A DNA stretch of 64,000 bases from JANQIO01 sp043513815 (GTDB taxonomy: Bacteria > Pseudomonadota > Gammaproteobacteria > Pseudomonadales > Halieaceae): NCBI GenBank assembly GCA_043513815.1, contig CP121313.1:620001-684000 (forward strand), in the 5' to 3' direction. This document shows positions 37,701-47,183 of this stretch, in pieces. A model generated the notes under the pieces. It saw nothing but the letters and a program-made list of their open reading frames with translations, made no database searches and was not told where the DNA came from. Position 1 is the first letter of the stretch. Every line of letters starts with the position of its first letter. Both the position numbers and the translations under genes were made by a program.

Positions 37701-37842
37701 CGGGCAGCGCTCACTGGGTTACACCGTGTTCGGTGGCATGCTGGCAGCGCTACTGGTAGGCACCCTGTTTATTCCCGCCTTCTACAGCATTGTGCAGGGC
37801 CTGCGCGAGAGGTTTAAAAGCGCGCCTGCTCAGGACAGCTGA
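34711..37842 (+). CDS. RND multidrug efflux permease (HAE1/AcrB type)
   Basis: Proton-driven inner-membrane pump of 1043 residues, the usual AcrB/MexF length. It starts MFSQFFIDRPRFALVLAIVM. Proton-relay aspartates are present in GIVVDDGILVVEN (equivalent to AcrB D407/D408) and the lysine in GMAAKNAILIVEFARR. Two large periplasmic loops and twelve helices fit the family. Coupled to the fusion protein upstream; two bases after it starts a predicted outer-membrane barrel gene. Substrates cannot be told from sequence. Confidence 0.95.
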   Translation: MFSQFFIDRPRFALVLAIVMTLAGAIALNILPVAEYPSIAPPSIQVQGVYPGASANVVEETVAIPIEDAINGVEDMIYMSSKSANDGSYRLTVTFKVGSDADMALVRVQNRVKLAEPQLPAEVRVQGLSIQERSPDILKIVSFYSPNGSYDYKFLSNYVAINVRNSLARIDGISAADIIGEAEYSMRLWLDPNQMAQLSVTTGDVLAALREQNVQVAAGKVGAPPFEGKLQTEYTLQTKGRLEQAEEFGNIVLRANADGSALYLRDVARVELGQADYAFSGTFNNKPAVNLAFYTQPDANALAAGEAVDAELQRLAEFFPKDLEYSVSYDTTRYVSTAIRQVTISLFQAVALVILVTFIFLGNWRTTLVPAIAIPVSLVATFAVMQLLGMSVNTVTLFGLILAIGIVVDDGILVVENCDRHLRDDPNMSPKEAASRTMREVGGAVIATTLVLLAVFVPVAMLPGITGVMYRQFAVTICVAVVFSSINALTLSPALCSLLLKSGTRKEARWFAAFTRGFDALTARYDSSVAWLLRKLAVVAVVYGLVIGGLALGVLATPTSFVPDEDKGVMLVSLQLPDAASFSRSDAAMGKLTELLETDSRIESVTAITGYSVLNGALQSNAGTMFVVLKHWDNRPGIENQIFSIAQRINGLAFQTIPEAQVFAIAPPAVPGMGAVGGLEFVLQDTVGRSAAELNEMVNIMVVNGNQQRKLRGVFSTYRANVPQYFVDVDRVKAKNLGVSLNEIFLTLQAQMGSLYINDFNKFGQTYKVIMQAESEYRSDLSDLDHFYLRSRRGEMVPLSTLATTRPILGPDVAERYNLFRSATIRGNPAPGVSSGDAIANFEALAANTLAPGYRYEWTGSAYQEKQSSGQAPVAFALALIFIYLFLVAQYESWSIPFAIILVVPMALGGAITALLFTGTALNLYAQIGLVLLIGMAAKNAILIVEFARRRREQDGLEIAVAARQAARLRFRAVCMTAVSFILGIFPLVLASGAGMYGQRSLGYTVFGGMLAALLVGTLFIPAFYSIVQGLRERFKSAPAQDS

Positions 37843-37843
37843 T

Positions 37844-38785
37844 ATGCGTCGTCCGGGTTTCTGTCTGTTGTTGGTATGGGGGATGCTCGCGCCACCAGCA
37901 CAGGCGGAAGGTTTCGCCGATGATCTCGCCCGGCGTTTCGCTGACAGCGATATTCGCTTCCAGCGCGGGCAGTCGCTCATGCCCTTTCTGCCGCTGGCCA
38001 GCCTGTCGGTGTCTTCGTATGCGAATACCGAAGTCGAGACCTCGGATGGACTGGATCTGGAATACGACCTGGCATCAGTCAGGCAGTACGCGTTGTTGCC
38101 GATACTGGCATCTCCCCGGGATGCGTTCTTTGTGGGAGAGTACTTTAGCTATTCGGACTTCGATGTCGTCGATGAAGGTCTCGTCGAGGACTTTGACGTG
38201 ACCACCCTGGGGTTGCCGATGGGCTGGCTCAGGCAGGCCAGCGATGACTGGCAGTTCGGTGGCTTCGTGATGCCACTGGCGCATACCAGCAGCCTGGACG
38301 AGGCCAACTGGAGTATGCAGGTCATGGGGGGCGCATTTGGTCGCTACCTTGCATCTGACGATGTCTGGTGGTTGTTCGGCGTCTATGTAGATATCTCTCC
38401 CGAAGAGGATTTCTACATTCCGTATGTTGGCGCCTCCTGGGCTATCGATGATCACTGGACCCTCAGCGCCATCATGCCCTGGCCGGCGCTGATGTACGCT
38501 CCCAACCACGATTGGCTGTTCAGCCTGGGAGCATCACCTTCGGGGGCATCCTGGAATGTATCCTCGGGGCGTGATGACGTAGCGATCAACTACGATGCCT
38601 GGGATATCGATCTGCGGGCAGAACGGCGCATCCATGGCAACCTCTGGTTGGGCGCGCGGGCAGGCGTTGGCGGGTTGCGGGGAGTACGCATTTCCGGCAC
38701 CGACTTTGACTGGCCCGATTTCGACATCGGCTCCAGCGGCTTTTTCTCAGTAGAGTTGAACTTCCGACCTTCAGCGCCGCACTAG
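37844..38785 (+). CDS. Predicted outer-membrane beta-barrel protein downstream of the RND pump
   Basis: A 313-residue protein with a signal peptide (CLLLVWGMLAPPAQAEG). The rest alternates aromatic/hydrophobic and polar residues in strand-like runs (WSMQVMGGAFGRYLASDDVWWLFGVYVDI, WTLSAIMPWPALMYAP, GFFSVELNFRP). It resembles DUF6268-type barrels. ATG 37844 follows AGGACA and starts right after the permease stop. It lacks the coiled-coil hairpin features of TolC-type channels, so it is not an evident exit duct. Role in or beside the pump unknown. Confidence 0.75.
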   Translation: MRRPGFCLLLVWGMLAPPAQAEGFADDLARRFADSDIRFQRGQSLMPFLPLASLSVSSYANTEVETSDGLDLEYDLASVRQYALLPILASPRDAFFVGEYFSYSDFDVVDEGLVEDFDVTTLGLPMGWLRQASDDWQFGGFVMPLAHTSSLDEANWSMQVMGGAFGRYLASDDVWWLFGVYVDISPEEDFYIPYVGASWAIDDHWTLSAIMPWPALMYAPNHDWLFSLGASPSGASWNVSSGRDDVAINYDAWDIDLRAERRIHGNLWLGARAGVGGLRGVRISGTDFDWPDFDIGSSGFFSVELNFRPSAPH

Positions 38786-38788
38786 CAG

Positions 38789-40792
38789 TTACGCGAGCAG
38801 GTCCTTGAGCCCCGACAGGGTCTCGTTGGCCCGGGCTTGTGCGACAGCCTGGTCCTCGGCCTCGCCGCCCTGGAAGACCAGGTCATCGGCAGGCAGTTCT
38901 TCGATAAAGCGGCTGGGCTCGCAGTTGATGGTTTCCCCGAACTGGCGGCGCTTGGCCGCGTAGCTCATCGTCAGGGTCTGGCGGGCGCGGGTGATGCCCA
39001 CATAGGCCAGCCTGCGCTCCTCGGCGATATTGCCGTCCTCGATGCTGTTGCGGTGGGGTAGCAGGTTCTCTTCTACGCCGATCATGTAAACGTGGGGGAA
39101 TTCCAGGCCCTTTGCGGCGTGCAGGGTCATTAGCTGCACGCTGTCGTCGGTCTGTTTCTCTTCCTCCTGTTGCTCCATCAGGTCCCGCAATACCAGCCGC
39201 GCAATCGCTTCGTCCAGCTCGACCTGGTCCTGCTGCATGACGCGTTGCAGGCTGTCGACCAGGAAATCCACGTTGCCCATGCGGCGCTCTGCCACCTCCT
39301 CGCTGGAGCTCAGCTTGTCCAGCCAGTCGCGGTACTCAATATCGCGCAGCAGCTGGCGCACACCATCTATGGCATCGCCACTGCGGCAGCGCTGGCGCGT
39401 GGCATCCAGCCAGCTGACGAACTGTCGCAGATGTTCGCGGCCGGCGTCGGGAATCTCGCCGCCCACGCCGGCAGCGGCCCGTGCCAGGCTCAGTCCCGCG
39501 GTGTTGGCATAGTTGCCCAGCGCCTCCAGGGTGCCCGGGCCCAGCTTGCGACGCGGTACGTTGGCGATGCGCAGGAAAGCATTGTCGTCATCGGCGTTAA
39601 TCAGCAGTCGCAGGTAGGCCATGATGTCCTTGACCTCATTACGGGCGAAGAACGATTGGCCACCGCTCATCTGGTAGGGCACCTGCTGTTGCTGCAACGC
39701 CAGCTCCAGCATCCGCGACTGGTGGTTGCCGCGATAGAGCACCGCGTAGTCCCCCAGTCGGGTGCGCTTGCGCAGCTGGTGGTCCAGAATCTCTGCTACC
39801 ACCTGGTCGGCTTCCGCCTGCTCGTCGGCGCAGCGCATGATACGGATCTGTTCGCCGGGACCGTATTCGCTCCACAGGGATTTTTCGAACACGTGTTCGT
39901 TGTTGGCGATCAGCTGGTTGGCGGCGCCGAGGATGCGGCCGGTGGAGCGGTAATTTTGCTCCAGCTTGACCACTTTTAGCCCCGGGAAGTCTTCCTGCAG
40001 CTGCACCAGGTTTTCCGGGCGCGCACCACGCCAGGCATAGATGGACTGGTCATCATCGCCGACCACGGTCAGGCGCCCGGTGACGCCGACCAGTTGTTTG
40101 ACCAGCGTATACTGGGCGCTGTTGGTGTCCTGGTACTCGTCCACCAGCAAATAGCGCAGTCGGTTTTGCCACCTGTCGAGAATCTCTGGTTCTCTGGCAA
40201 AGAGCTGCACCGGCAGCAGGATCAGGTCGTCGAAGTCCAGCGCGTTGTAGGCGCGTAGTGCGCGGTTATAGCGCAGGTAGGCCTGGGCGCTGAGCAGGTC
40301 GGCAGGTCCACCGCCGCTGGCGATTGCCTGCTCGGGCGTGACACTCTCGTTTTTCCACTGGGAGATGCGGTGCTGGATGGTGGCCGCCTGGTCGCCCTCT
40401 GCACCATGCTCCTGTAGCAGTATGTCCTTGATCAGGGTCTGGCTGTCCTGGTTGTCAAAGATGGAAAACCCGCCTTTGAGGCCAAAGGCACGCAGCTCCT
40501 CGCGCAGGATCCGCAGGCCCAGCTGGTGGAAGGTGCTGACCATCAATCCTTCCCCGGCGGACTCGGATACCAGCCTGCCGACCCGTTCGCGCATTTCACG
40601 CGCGGCCTTGTTGGTAAAGGTGACGGCGGCGACATGTTTGGCCGGAATACGACAGCGATCAATCAGGTAGGCGATTTTCTGCGTAATTACACTGGTCTTG
40701 CCGCTGCCGGCACCGGCCAGCACCAGCAATGGGCCGTCGATATAGGCGACGGCCTCGGCCTGCCTGGGATTGAGTTGCGCTTTTTTGGACAC
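38789..40792 (-). CDS. rep: ATP-dependent DNA helicase Rep
   Basis: A superfamily 1 3'-5' helicase that helps replication forks past obstacles. The GTG at 40792 (VSKKAQLNPRQAEAVAYIDG) matches where Rep proteins normally begin; a GTG at 40819 adds nine residues. About 667 residues, the usual length. Motifs: I GAGSGKTSVITQKIAYL, Ia AAVTFTNKAAREMRERVG, II LLVDEYQDTNSAQ, III VVGDDDQSIYAWRGA, IV VKLEQNYRST, V LMTLHAAKGLEFPHVYMIGVEE, VI EERRLAYVGITRARQTL. The neighbouring c5 and nitrogen genes match order in related genomes. Secure. Confidence 0.93.
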   Translation of the reverse strand: MSKKAQLNPRQAEAVAYIDGPLLVLAGAGSGKTSVITQKIAYLIDRCRIPAKHVAAVTFTNKAAREMRERVGRLVSESAGEGLMVSTFHQLGLRILREELRAFGLKGGFSIFDNQDSQTLIKDILLQEHGAEGDQAATIQHRISQWKNESVTPEQAIASGGGPADLLSAQAYLRYNRALRAYNALDFDDLILLPVQLFAREPEILDRWQNRLRYLLVDEYQDTNSAQYTLVKQLVGVTGRLTVVGDDDQSIYAWRGARPENLVQLQEDFPGLKVVKLEQNYRSTGRILGAANQLIANNEHVFEKSLWSEYGPGEQIRIMRCADEQAEADQVVAEILDHQLRKRTRLGDYAVLYRGNHQSRMLELALQQQQVPYQMSGGQSFFARNEVKDIMAYLRLLINADDDNAFLRIANVPRRKLGPGTLEALGNYANTAGLSLARAAAGVGGEIPDAGREHLRQFVSWLDATRQRCRSGDAIDGVRQLLRDIEYRDWLDKLSSSEEVAERRMGNVDFLVDSLQRVMQQDQVELDEAIARLVLRDLMEQQEEEKQTDDSVQLMTLHAAKGLEFPHVYMIGVEENLLPHRNSIEDGNIAEERRLAYVGITRARQTLTMSYAAKRRQFGETINCEPSRFIEELPADDLVFQGGEAEDQAVAQARANETLSGLKDLLA

Positions 40793-40878
40793 TGTCTGGA
40801 TACCGCGGAAGAGGCGCACATTGTAGCAGCGGCTGGCTGGTCGATACTATTCAGGCATCACAGTTCCAAGGAAATCCA

Positions 40879-41190
40879 ATGAAAATCACCCTGTCCTCGC
40901 TGAAACTCAAGCAACCCATTCAGCGCCTTGCGATACGCTCCACTGAGCTGAGCCTGTATCTGGCGGAAGTAGAAATCGAGGGCGAACGCCATATCGTCTG
41001 CGAGGACGGCGGAGAGCCGCTGCGCACTGTGAACCTGGTGTCGATGCGAGAAAAGTTTGTCGACCTTGATATAAAGGAGATGGTGCTGGTGCAGGAGAGC
41101 GCCTACGACGAGATGATCGGTCAGCCTGGGCGGGAGGGCAGCAACGCCCTGGAAGTGCCCTTGGAGACATTTCCTTCCTGGCTCAACTAG
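40879..41190 (+). CDS. Small conserved protein (DUF6482-like)
   Basis: A 103-residue soluble protein starting MKITLSSLKLKQPIQRLAIRS, with AGGAAATC before the ATG. It has SLYLAEVEIEGERHIVCEDGG and a C-terminal EVPLETFPSW. It resembles the DUF6482 family found beside rep in relatives; I recall this pattern only loosely. No catalytic motif is seen. It is divergent from rep with a short gap. Confidence 0.7.
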   Translation: MKITLSSLKLKQPIQRLAIRSTELSLYLAEVEIEGERHIVCEDGGEPLRTVNLVSMREKFVDLDIKEMVLVQESAYDEMIGQPGREGSNALEVPLETFPSWLN

Positions 41191-41250
41191 CCCGCATCAA
41201 CGGCTTTGTTGCTGGGAGATGGGAGGGGCTGTCCCCGACTTGCAAGAACC

Positions 41251-41281
41251 AAAAAAAACCCGCCGAATGGCGGGCTTTTTC
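41251..41281. terminator. Bidirectional intrinsic terminator
   Basis: CCCGCC-GAAT-GGCGGG is flanked by eight A on the left and TTTTT on the right, so it can serve the small gene on plus and the porin gene on minus. Confidence 0.9.
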
Positions 41282-41298
41282 GTTTCAACCTGCCATGT

Positions 41299-42021
41299 TT
41301 ACATCAGGTCTACGTCGACTGAGTAGGAAATGACAAACTTCATCTCGTCGTTGTCGAGGCCACCTTCAGAAGCAGGGCCACCGGTATCGGTATCAGAAAT
41401 CATGAAACCGAAGCCACCCTTGGACAGGGAGATGTTGTAGTCGTAGTAGTCACCGTCGGTGCCGTTGAAGGCTTCCTGGAAGTCACCGTCGTGGTAGCCG
41501 CCGTGGAGACCAATCTCGATACCGTTGCCGATCTCGAAGGCATAGTCCAGGGACAGGTAGAAGGCTTCGCCAGCACCGAAGTCCTGATCGCCAACTTCAT
41601 CGGCCTCAGTATTGGTCAGCACGTAGGCGGAACCGCTCAGGCCCCCGAAGCCAACAGTGACGTAGACTTCACCGAAGTCGAACTCGGCTTCTTCGTCATA
41701 GTTGTAGTACAGGTAGCCAACATCGAAGCTGACCTCGCCGACATCAAATGCGAAGCCGGCGTACATGTCGTGCTCATAGGAGTAAACGTCGTCAGACGCG
41801 TACTGCACGTTGGATACCCAGGTGCCGGCGTAGAAGCCGGAGTCGTGACCGTAATCGATACCACCTTGTACGGCAGGTTCGTTGGTGGTTTGCGTCAGGC
41901 CGCGCCAGATGTAGTTGTTGGTTACAGATGCATTGGCGGACAGCGAATCAGCATACGTGGGGGTGGCCATGAGGCCGGCAGCGACTACCGCGGCGGCGGT
42001 AAGGCTCTTCTTGAATTGCAT
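41299..42021 (-). CDS. TIGR02001/TorF-family putative outer-membrane porin
   Basis: A 240-residue exported barrel. ATG 42021 is preferred since GGGAGAA precedes it and a clear signal peptide follows (MQFKKSLTAAAVVAAGLMATPTYA). The mature start SLSANASVTNNYIWRGLTQT is the hallmark of this family; strands such as GFYAGTWVSNV and FDVGYLYYNYDEE follow. The sequence is very acidic. Family members are often found near ammonium transport genes, as here, hinting at a role in nitrogen-compound uptake (inference). Confidence 0.87.
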   Translation of the reverse strand: MQFKKSLTAAAVVAAGLMATPTYADSLSANASVTNNYIWRGLTQTTNEPAVQGGIDYGHDSGFYAGTWVSNVQYASDDVYSYEHDMYAGFAFDVGEVSFDVGYLYYNYDEEAEFDFGEVYVTVGFGGLSGSAYVLTNTEADEVGDQDFGAGEAFYLSLDYAFEIGNGIEIGLHGGYHDGDFQEAFNGTDGDYYDYNISLSKGGFGFMISDTDTGGPASEGGLDNDEMKFVISYSVDVDLM

Positions 42022-42312
42022 GGAATGTTCTCCCATTAGTCTGTTCATAAATGTGCCGCGTAGTGTGTGTGTCGGCATCGGGAGGTATAGAGCAAGAAGC
42101 AGGCCAACTTGCGTCACGCGTTGAATTTACAGTGTTATTTCACAACAGGGTGCATGGGAGAGCCTGCTGCCGACAGGCTGCGACGTTGTAGGTGCCGCAT
42201 ATTGGTGCTGCCGCTGCACCGCGATGGTGCTGCAACCAGGGCTTGGGAAAGGCTTTGCAGTCCTGCGTGGCGTCGTTAGTATGGAGAGCCATTTTTCAGC
42301 CGGTGACCACCC

Positions 42313-42798
42313 ATGAAACCCTTTCTGTTGCTCTTCTCCCTGCTTGTCGCCAACCTGTATCCGCTCGGCGCGCAGGCGGCTGACTGCCGCGCAATCGTCG
42401 CCAATACCGTGGCTGAACTGAAAGCCGCGTACCCGGATTGGGATGACAACATGGAAACCCTGGCGCGCACCGCAGCCGGCAGTGCCTGCGTGAAGGCGGG
42501 GAATTCGGCCGCAGCGGTCACCTCTCCGGAGATGAAGGAGCGGGCTGTGCCTGCCAGCTCGCAGGTGGCACCCGCGACGGCGGCACCGACGGGAACAGCC
42601 GCCGCCAGCTCAGCGGCGGTCGCGACCACCACCGACGAGCAGTCCAGTGAAGCTTCCAGTGCGGAGAAGAAGGACGACGAGGGCTGGAACCCTTTCAAGG
42701 ACATCAAGTTCAACAAGGTGTCGGCCTCCCCCAACAAAAAACCCTATGAGCGCCGTCGCGCCGTCAATGACGCCGCCCCGCTGGATGATTCCGAGTAG
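42313..42798 (+). CDS. Hypothetical exported protein with low-complexity middle
   Basis: A 161-residue protein with signal peptide (LFSLLVANLYPLGAQA), then ADCRAIVANTVAELKAAYPDWDDNMETL, with two cysteines about 35 residues apart that could form a disulfide. The middle is rich in A, S and T and probably unfolded. The C-terminal WNPFKDIKFNKV is conserved-looking. I do not recognise a family. The 290 bases before it hold only the porin gene promoter region. Confidence 0.65.
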   Translation: MKPFLLLFSLLVANLYPLGAQAADCRAIVANTVAELKAAYPDWDDNMETLARTAAGSACVKAGNSAAAVTSPEMKERAVPASSQVAPATAAPTGTAAASSAAVATTTDEQSSEASSAEKKDDEGWNPFKDIKFNKVSASPNKKPYERRRAVNDAAPLDDSE

Positions 42799-42817
42799 TC
42801 GTGCTGCACAGGTCCTC

Positions 42818-44317
42818 TCAGCTCTTCATCTGTCGATAAGCCAGCGCCTCGACCAGGTGTGGCTTGCTGATGGCGGCTTCGCCCGCCAGGTCGGCAATAC
42901 TGCGCGCGACACGCATTACGCGCTCACAGCCCCGTAGGGACATGCCCAGTTTTTCCGCTGCCTGCTCCAGATAGCGGCGCTGGGCATTAGTCAGCTCACA
43001 GTATTGCCGCAGGCGTTCACCCGCCAGCCGGCTGTTGTTGACGCCCTGGCGCTCCAGCGCCCGAGCTCGTGCTGCCGCGACGCGAATCCGCACCTGGTCT
43101 GAACCCTCACTATCTTCCGCTGCCGCGTTGCGCAGTAACTGAGACGGCGGCAGTCTTGGCAGGCGCAGCTGGATATCAATCCGATCCAGCAGCGGGCCCG
43201 AGATTCTCTGTCGGTAGCGGTCTATCTGGTCCGGCGTGCAGCGACAACTGCGCTGGCGGTCCCCCTCGTAGCCGCAGGGGCAGGGATTCATGGCGGCGAT
43301 CAGCTGGAAGCGGGCGGGGAAGGTAAAGCGATGCAGTGCGCGAGACAGGGTGATTTCTCCTGCCTCCAGCGGTTCGCGCAGGGTTTCCAACGTCTGGCGC
43401 GGGAATTCCGGCAGTTCATCCAGGAACAGTACGCCGTTGTGCGCCAGCGAGATTTCGCCGGGGCGCGGGCAGCTGCCGCCGCCCACCAGTGCGGGGCCCG
43501 ACGCGGAATGATGCGGGGCGCGGAAAGGCCTGCTGTAGTCGGCGTTGTCCGGTTGTGCCGCCGCTGCGCTACGGAGTGCCATGATCTCCAGCAGTTCGCC
43601 GGAGGTGAGGTCAGGAAGGATACCGGGCAGGCGCGACGCCAGCATGGTTTTCCCCGTCCCGGGCGGCCCGCATAGCAGCAGATGATGTTGGCCGGCGGCG
43701 GCCACCTCCATGGCTCGCTTGGCCAGCGGATGCCCGCGCACTTCCCGCAGGTTCGGGTAGTTGGTCGGTGTGGGCACGGCTGCAGCTTCAACGCGGCGGG
43801 GCTTTTCCCGGCCCTGTAGCCAGGCGCACAGGGTCAGCAGGCAGTCCGCTGCAACGACCTCGGCACCGGGCACCAGCGCAGCCGCGCCGGCATTGTCGGC
43901 CGGCACCACCAGGATATGTGAATCCCGGCTGCAGGCAATGGCCGCCGCCACGCTGCCGGACACCGGGCGAACCTCACCGTCCAACGCCAGTTCACCTACG
44001 AACTCCCGCCCCTGCAGCGCTGTCGCAGGTAGTTGCCCAGACGCGGCGAGGATGCCGAGGGCAATTGGCAGGTCGAAGCGTCCGCCGTCTTTGGGCAGGT
44101 CGGCGGGGGCAAGATTGACAGTGAGTCTTCGCGCGGGCCATTCAAAGTGTGAGTTCAGTAGCGCAGAGCGCACCCGTTCCTTGGATTCTCGCACTGCGGT
44201 TGCCGGCAGTCCGACAATGTTGAAGGCGGGCAGGCCGTTGGAGATGTGGGTCTCCACTTGCACTCCCGGCGCCTCGACCCCGCGCTGGGCTCGGCTGAGC
44301 ACGGCAGACAGTTCCAT
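42818..44317 (-). CDS. comM: YifB/ComM-family Mg-chelatase-like AAA+ ATPase
   Basis: A 499-residue hexameric helicase-like protein; ComM in Vibrio promotes branch migration in natural transformation. ATG 44317 has GAGGAG just upstream. An N-terminal Lon-like domain (LSRAQRGVEAPGVQVETHISNGLPAFNIVGLP) leads to Walker A GPPGTGKTMLASRLPGIL and Walker B NGVLFLDELPEF, with a zinc-like CPCGYEGDRQRSCRC insert and C-terminal SKPHLVEALAYR. Divergent small gene ubiK lies nearby, as in relatives. Name by homology; activity here not shown. Confidence 0.92.
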   Translation of the reverse strand: MELSAVLSRAQRGVEAPGVQVETHISNGLPAFNIVGLPATAVRESKERVRSALLNSHFEWPARRLTVNLAPADLPKDGGRFDLPIALGILAASGQLPATALQGREFVGELALDGEVRPVSGSVAAAIACSRDSHILVVPADNAGAAALVPGAEVVAADCLLTLCAWLQGREKPRRVEAAAVPTPTNYPNLREVRGHPLAKRAMEVAAAGQHHLLLCGPPGTGKTMLASRLPGILPDLTSGELLEIMALRSAAAAQPDNADYSRPFRAPHHSASGPALVGGGSCPRPGEISLAHNGVLFLDELPEFPRQTLETLREPLEAGEITLSRALHRFTFPARFQLIAAMNPCPCGYEGDRQRSCRCTPDQIDRYRQRISGPLLDRIDIQLRLPRLPPSQLLRNAAAEDSEGSDQVRIRVAAARARALERQGVNNSRLAGERLRQYCELTNAQRRYLEQAAEKLGMSLRGCERVMRVARSIADLAGEAAISKPHLVEALAYRQMKS

Positions 44318-44452
44318 GGGCTCCTCCCTGAGCCACACATCTGACCGCAGTGTAAGCCCGGAATGAGGAAAGGAGAGTGTGCGGACCGGTGGATTGACCG
44401 GGTGGGATGAAAAATCTGCGGGGTGCGCAATTTGGCGCCGTGCGCGTGACTC

Positions 44453-44701
44453 TTAGTCCTGCTCTAGCGCGGTGCTGAGGCTGTCCAGTTGGGTTTCCAG
44501 TTCCTCCACCCGGGCCCGGGTGCGGGCGAGGATGTCGGCCTGGGCGTCGAATTCCTCGCGGCTGACCATGTCCAGCCGTCGCAGTGCAGACTGCAGCAGC
44601 GCCCGCGCATTGCGGTCTGCCTCGGTCTTCAGGGGGGAGTCAGCCAGCAGGTCACTGACCTGGCGGATGACGTCGCCGATAGGAGGGGGTTTAAGCGCCA
44701 T
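44453..44701 (-). CDS. ubiK: Ubiquinone biosynthesis accessory factor UbiK (YqiC)
   Basis: An 82-residue protein with an amphipathic N-terminus (PPIGDVIRQVSDLL) and C-terminal coiled coil (VSREEFDAQADILARTRARVEELETQL), the UbiK/YqiC pattern. It helps assemble the Ubi complex for aerobic ubiquinone synthesis and binds lipids. The FDAQ and ELE segments are well kept. Its promoter region faces the glnK promoter. Confidence 0.9.
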   Translation of the reverse strand: MALKPPPIGDVIRQVSDLLADSPLKTEADRNARALLQSALRRLDMVSREEFDAQADILARTRARVEELETQLDSLSTALEQD

Positions 44702-44785
44702 GGGAGTCAGTCTACCCGATTGCCCGGCGGCGACTCAATCGCGCCGCTGGCGGGACGGCTGCGCCGCTCTATCCGAGTGCGCATT

Positions 44786-44802
44786 TGCACCATATAAGGG
44801 CA
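44786..44802 (+). promoter_or_regulatory. Candidate NtrC-binding site upstream of glnK
   Basis: TGCACC-N5-AGGGCA, a good left half and a 4-of-6 right half of the NtrC site, centred about 110 bases before the expected sigma-54 start. In the 336-bp ubiK-glnK gap; apart from this and the sigma-54 promoter nothing else stands out. Confidence 0.5.
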
Positions 44803-44877
44803 TAGAGCGTGCGGCGGCCCACGCCTGGTGTCAGGTCGCATCACACAAGTCATTGAAAAACATAGCTTTCCTGTGAG

Positions 44878-44894
44878 TTGGCACACGGGGTGCA
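44878..44894 (+). promoter_or_regulatory. Sigma-54 promoter for glnK-amtB
   Basis: TTGGCACACGGGGTGCA: GG and GC lie 10 bases apart as sigma-54 requires, with the full TGGCAC element; the -12 reads GTGC rather than TTGC. Position before a PII-amtB operon supports nitrogen control. Confidence 0.7.
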
Positions 44895-45037
44895 GTAAGG
44901 GGAGTCAATCCGGTTCGACGACCGGTGTGCCGCGTGTGCTGTCGCGGTGCTGAAGTGATCGATGACCAGTCCGCGCTCTGCCATAACAATTGTGGGCTGT
45001 TTGAAACGTCGGTCGACCCTTCCATCAGGAGAACACT

Positions 45038-45376
45038 ATGAAGTTGATAACAGCCGTTGTTAAGCCGTTCAAACTGGACGACGTGCGCGAGGCACTGTCC
45101 GAGATCGGCGTTCAAGGGATCACCGTCACCGAGGTCAAGGGGTTCGGCCGCCAGAAGGGCCACACCGAACTCTACCGTGGTGCTGAATATGTGGTGGATT
45201 TTCTGCCCAAGGTAAAGATTGAAGTTGCCGTTGCCGAGGGCAGTGTCGAGGCCACCCTGGAAGCGATCAGCAAGTCCGCCAACACCGGCAAGATCGGTGA
45301 CGGCAAGATCTTCGTGTCCAGCCTCGAGCAGGTCATCCGGATTCGTACCGGCGAGACCGGCGAAGACGCTATCTAG
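45038..45376 (+). CDS. glnK: PII nitrogen regulatory protein GlnK
   Basis: A 112-residue trimeric signal protein that binds ATP/ADP and 2-oxoglutarate and blocks AmtB when nitrogen is ample. The T-loop holds Y51 in GHTELYRGAEYVVDF, the uridylylation site; the C-terminal signature is TGKIGDGKIFVSSLEQVIRIRTGETG. AGGAGA precedes the ATG. It is 27 bases before amtB, the standard operon. A second, closely similar PII gene lies beyond amtB. Confidence 0.96.
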   Translation: MKLITAVVKPFKLDDVREALSEIGVQGITVTEVKGFGRQKGHTELYRGAEYVVDFLPKVKIEVAVAEGSVEATLEAISKSANTGKIGDGKIFVSSLEQVIRIRTGETGEDAI

Positions 45377-45403
45377 CACTGACAACAGAAGAGAGATAAA
45401 CCA

Positions 45404-46657
<1,254 letters not shown>

Positions 46658-46688
46658 CAAGTATTGCGGGCGCATTAACGTGCGTGTT

Positions 46689-46728
46689 GGGGGGCCTTTT
46701 GGCCCCCCTTTTTTTTTCTTTTTTTTAA
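46689..46728 (+). terminator. Strong intrinsic terminator after amtB
   Basis: GGGGGGCC-TTTT-GGCCCCCC followed by about twenty T with one C. It separates the amtB transcript from the second PII gene. Confidence 0.95.
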
Positions 46729-46781
46729 AACCGCTCTGGGGATGTGGCTATAAGTGGGTTTCGAGGCGCTATGTGGCTCTA

Positions 46782-46975
46782 TCGCTTTTTTAGGGCAGGT
46801 GCTTCTGTTGAGGGTGCGGGGTGCTATACGACCCTATGGCTTTTTTGAGGGCAGGCGCTTCTGTTGTAGGTTGACGGCGCTAGACGATCCTATGGCTTCT
46901 TGAGGACAGGTGCTTCTGTTGCAGGTGCGGTGCGCTGGTTGGCCCTTTGGCTTCTCGGGGCAGGTGCTTGTTTTA
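46782..46975. repeat. Four degenerate ~55-bp tandem repeats between amtB and the second PII gene
   Basis: Copies of GCAGGTGCTTCTGTTG-like sequence start at 46795, 46851, 46906 and 46960 (periods 56, 55, 54), each preceded by a CTATGGCTT(C/T)T-like run. They drift in sequence and are not coding in any convincing frame. They fill most of the 525-bp gap before the second glnK gene. Confidence 0.75.
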
Positions 46976-47183
46976 CTGGTTGGGTGTACCGGTAAAGGGG
47001 GCCAAAAGCTGAATCGGGACCCTGTTGTACCTGGCCGGTGGACAGCCGCTCCCTGCTTCTCCCCCTGGTGATTTCTGCCACAGGCGAGTTTGAGTCTCGC
47101 CGTGAAGAGCGTTGTGGGCTGTGATTGATTGTTGGTGGGTGAAGCCCTAACCTGAGCAATTGATTATTGCATGGGGAGTTGTC

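Noticed and set aside
47030..47183. Sigma-54 promoter for the second PII gene
   Set aside because: A GG-N10-GC spacing can be found near 47030, but its -12 part reads CAGCC and lacks the TTGC element; not convincing.
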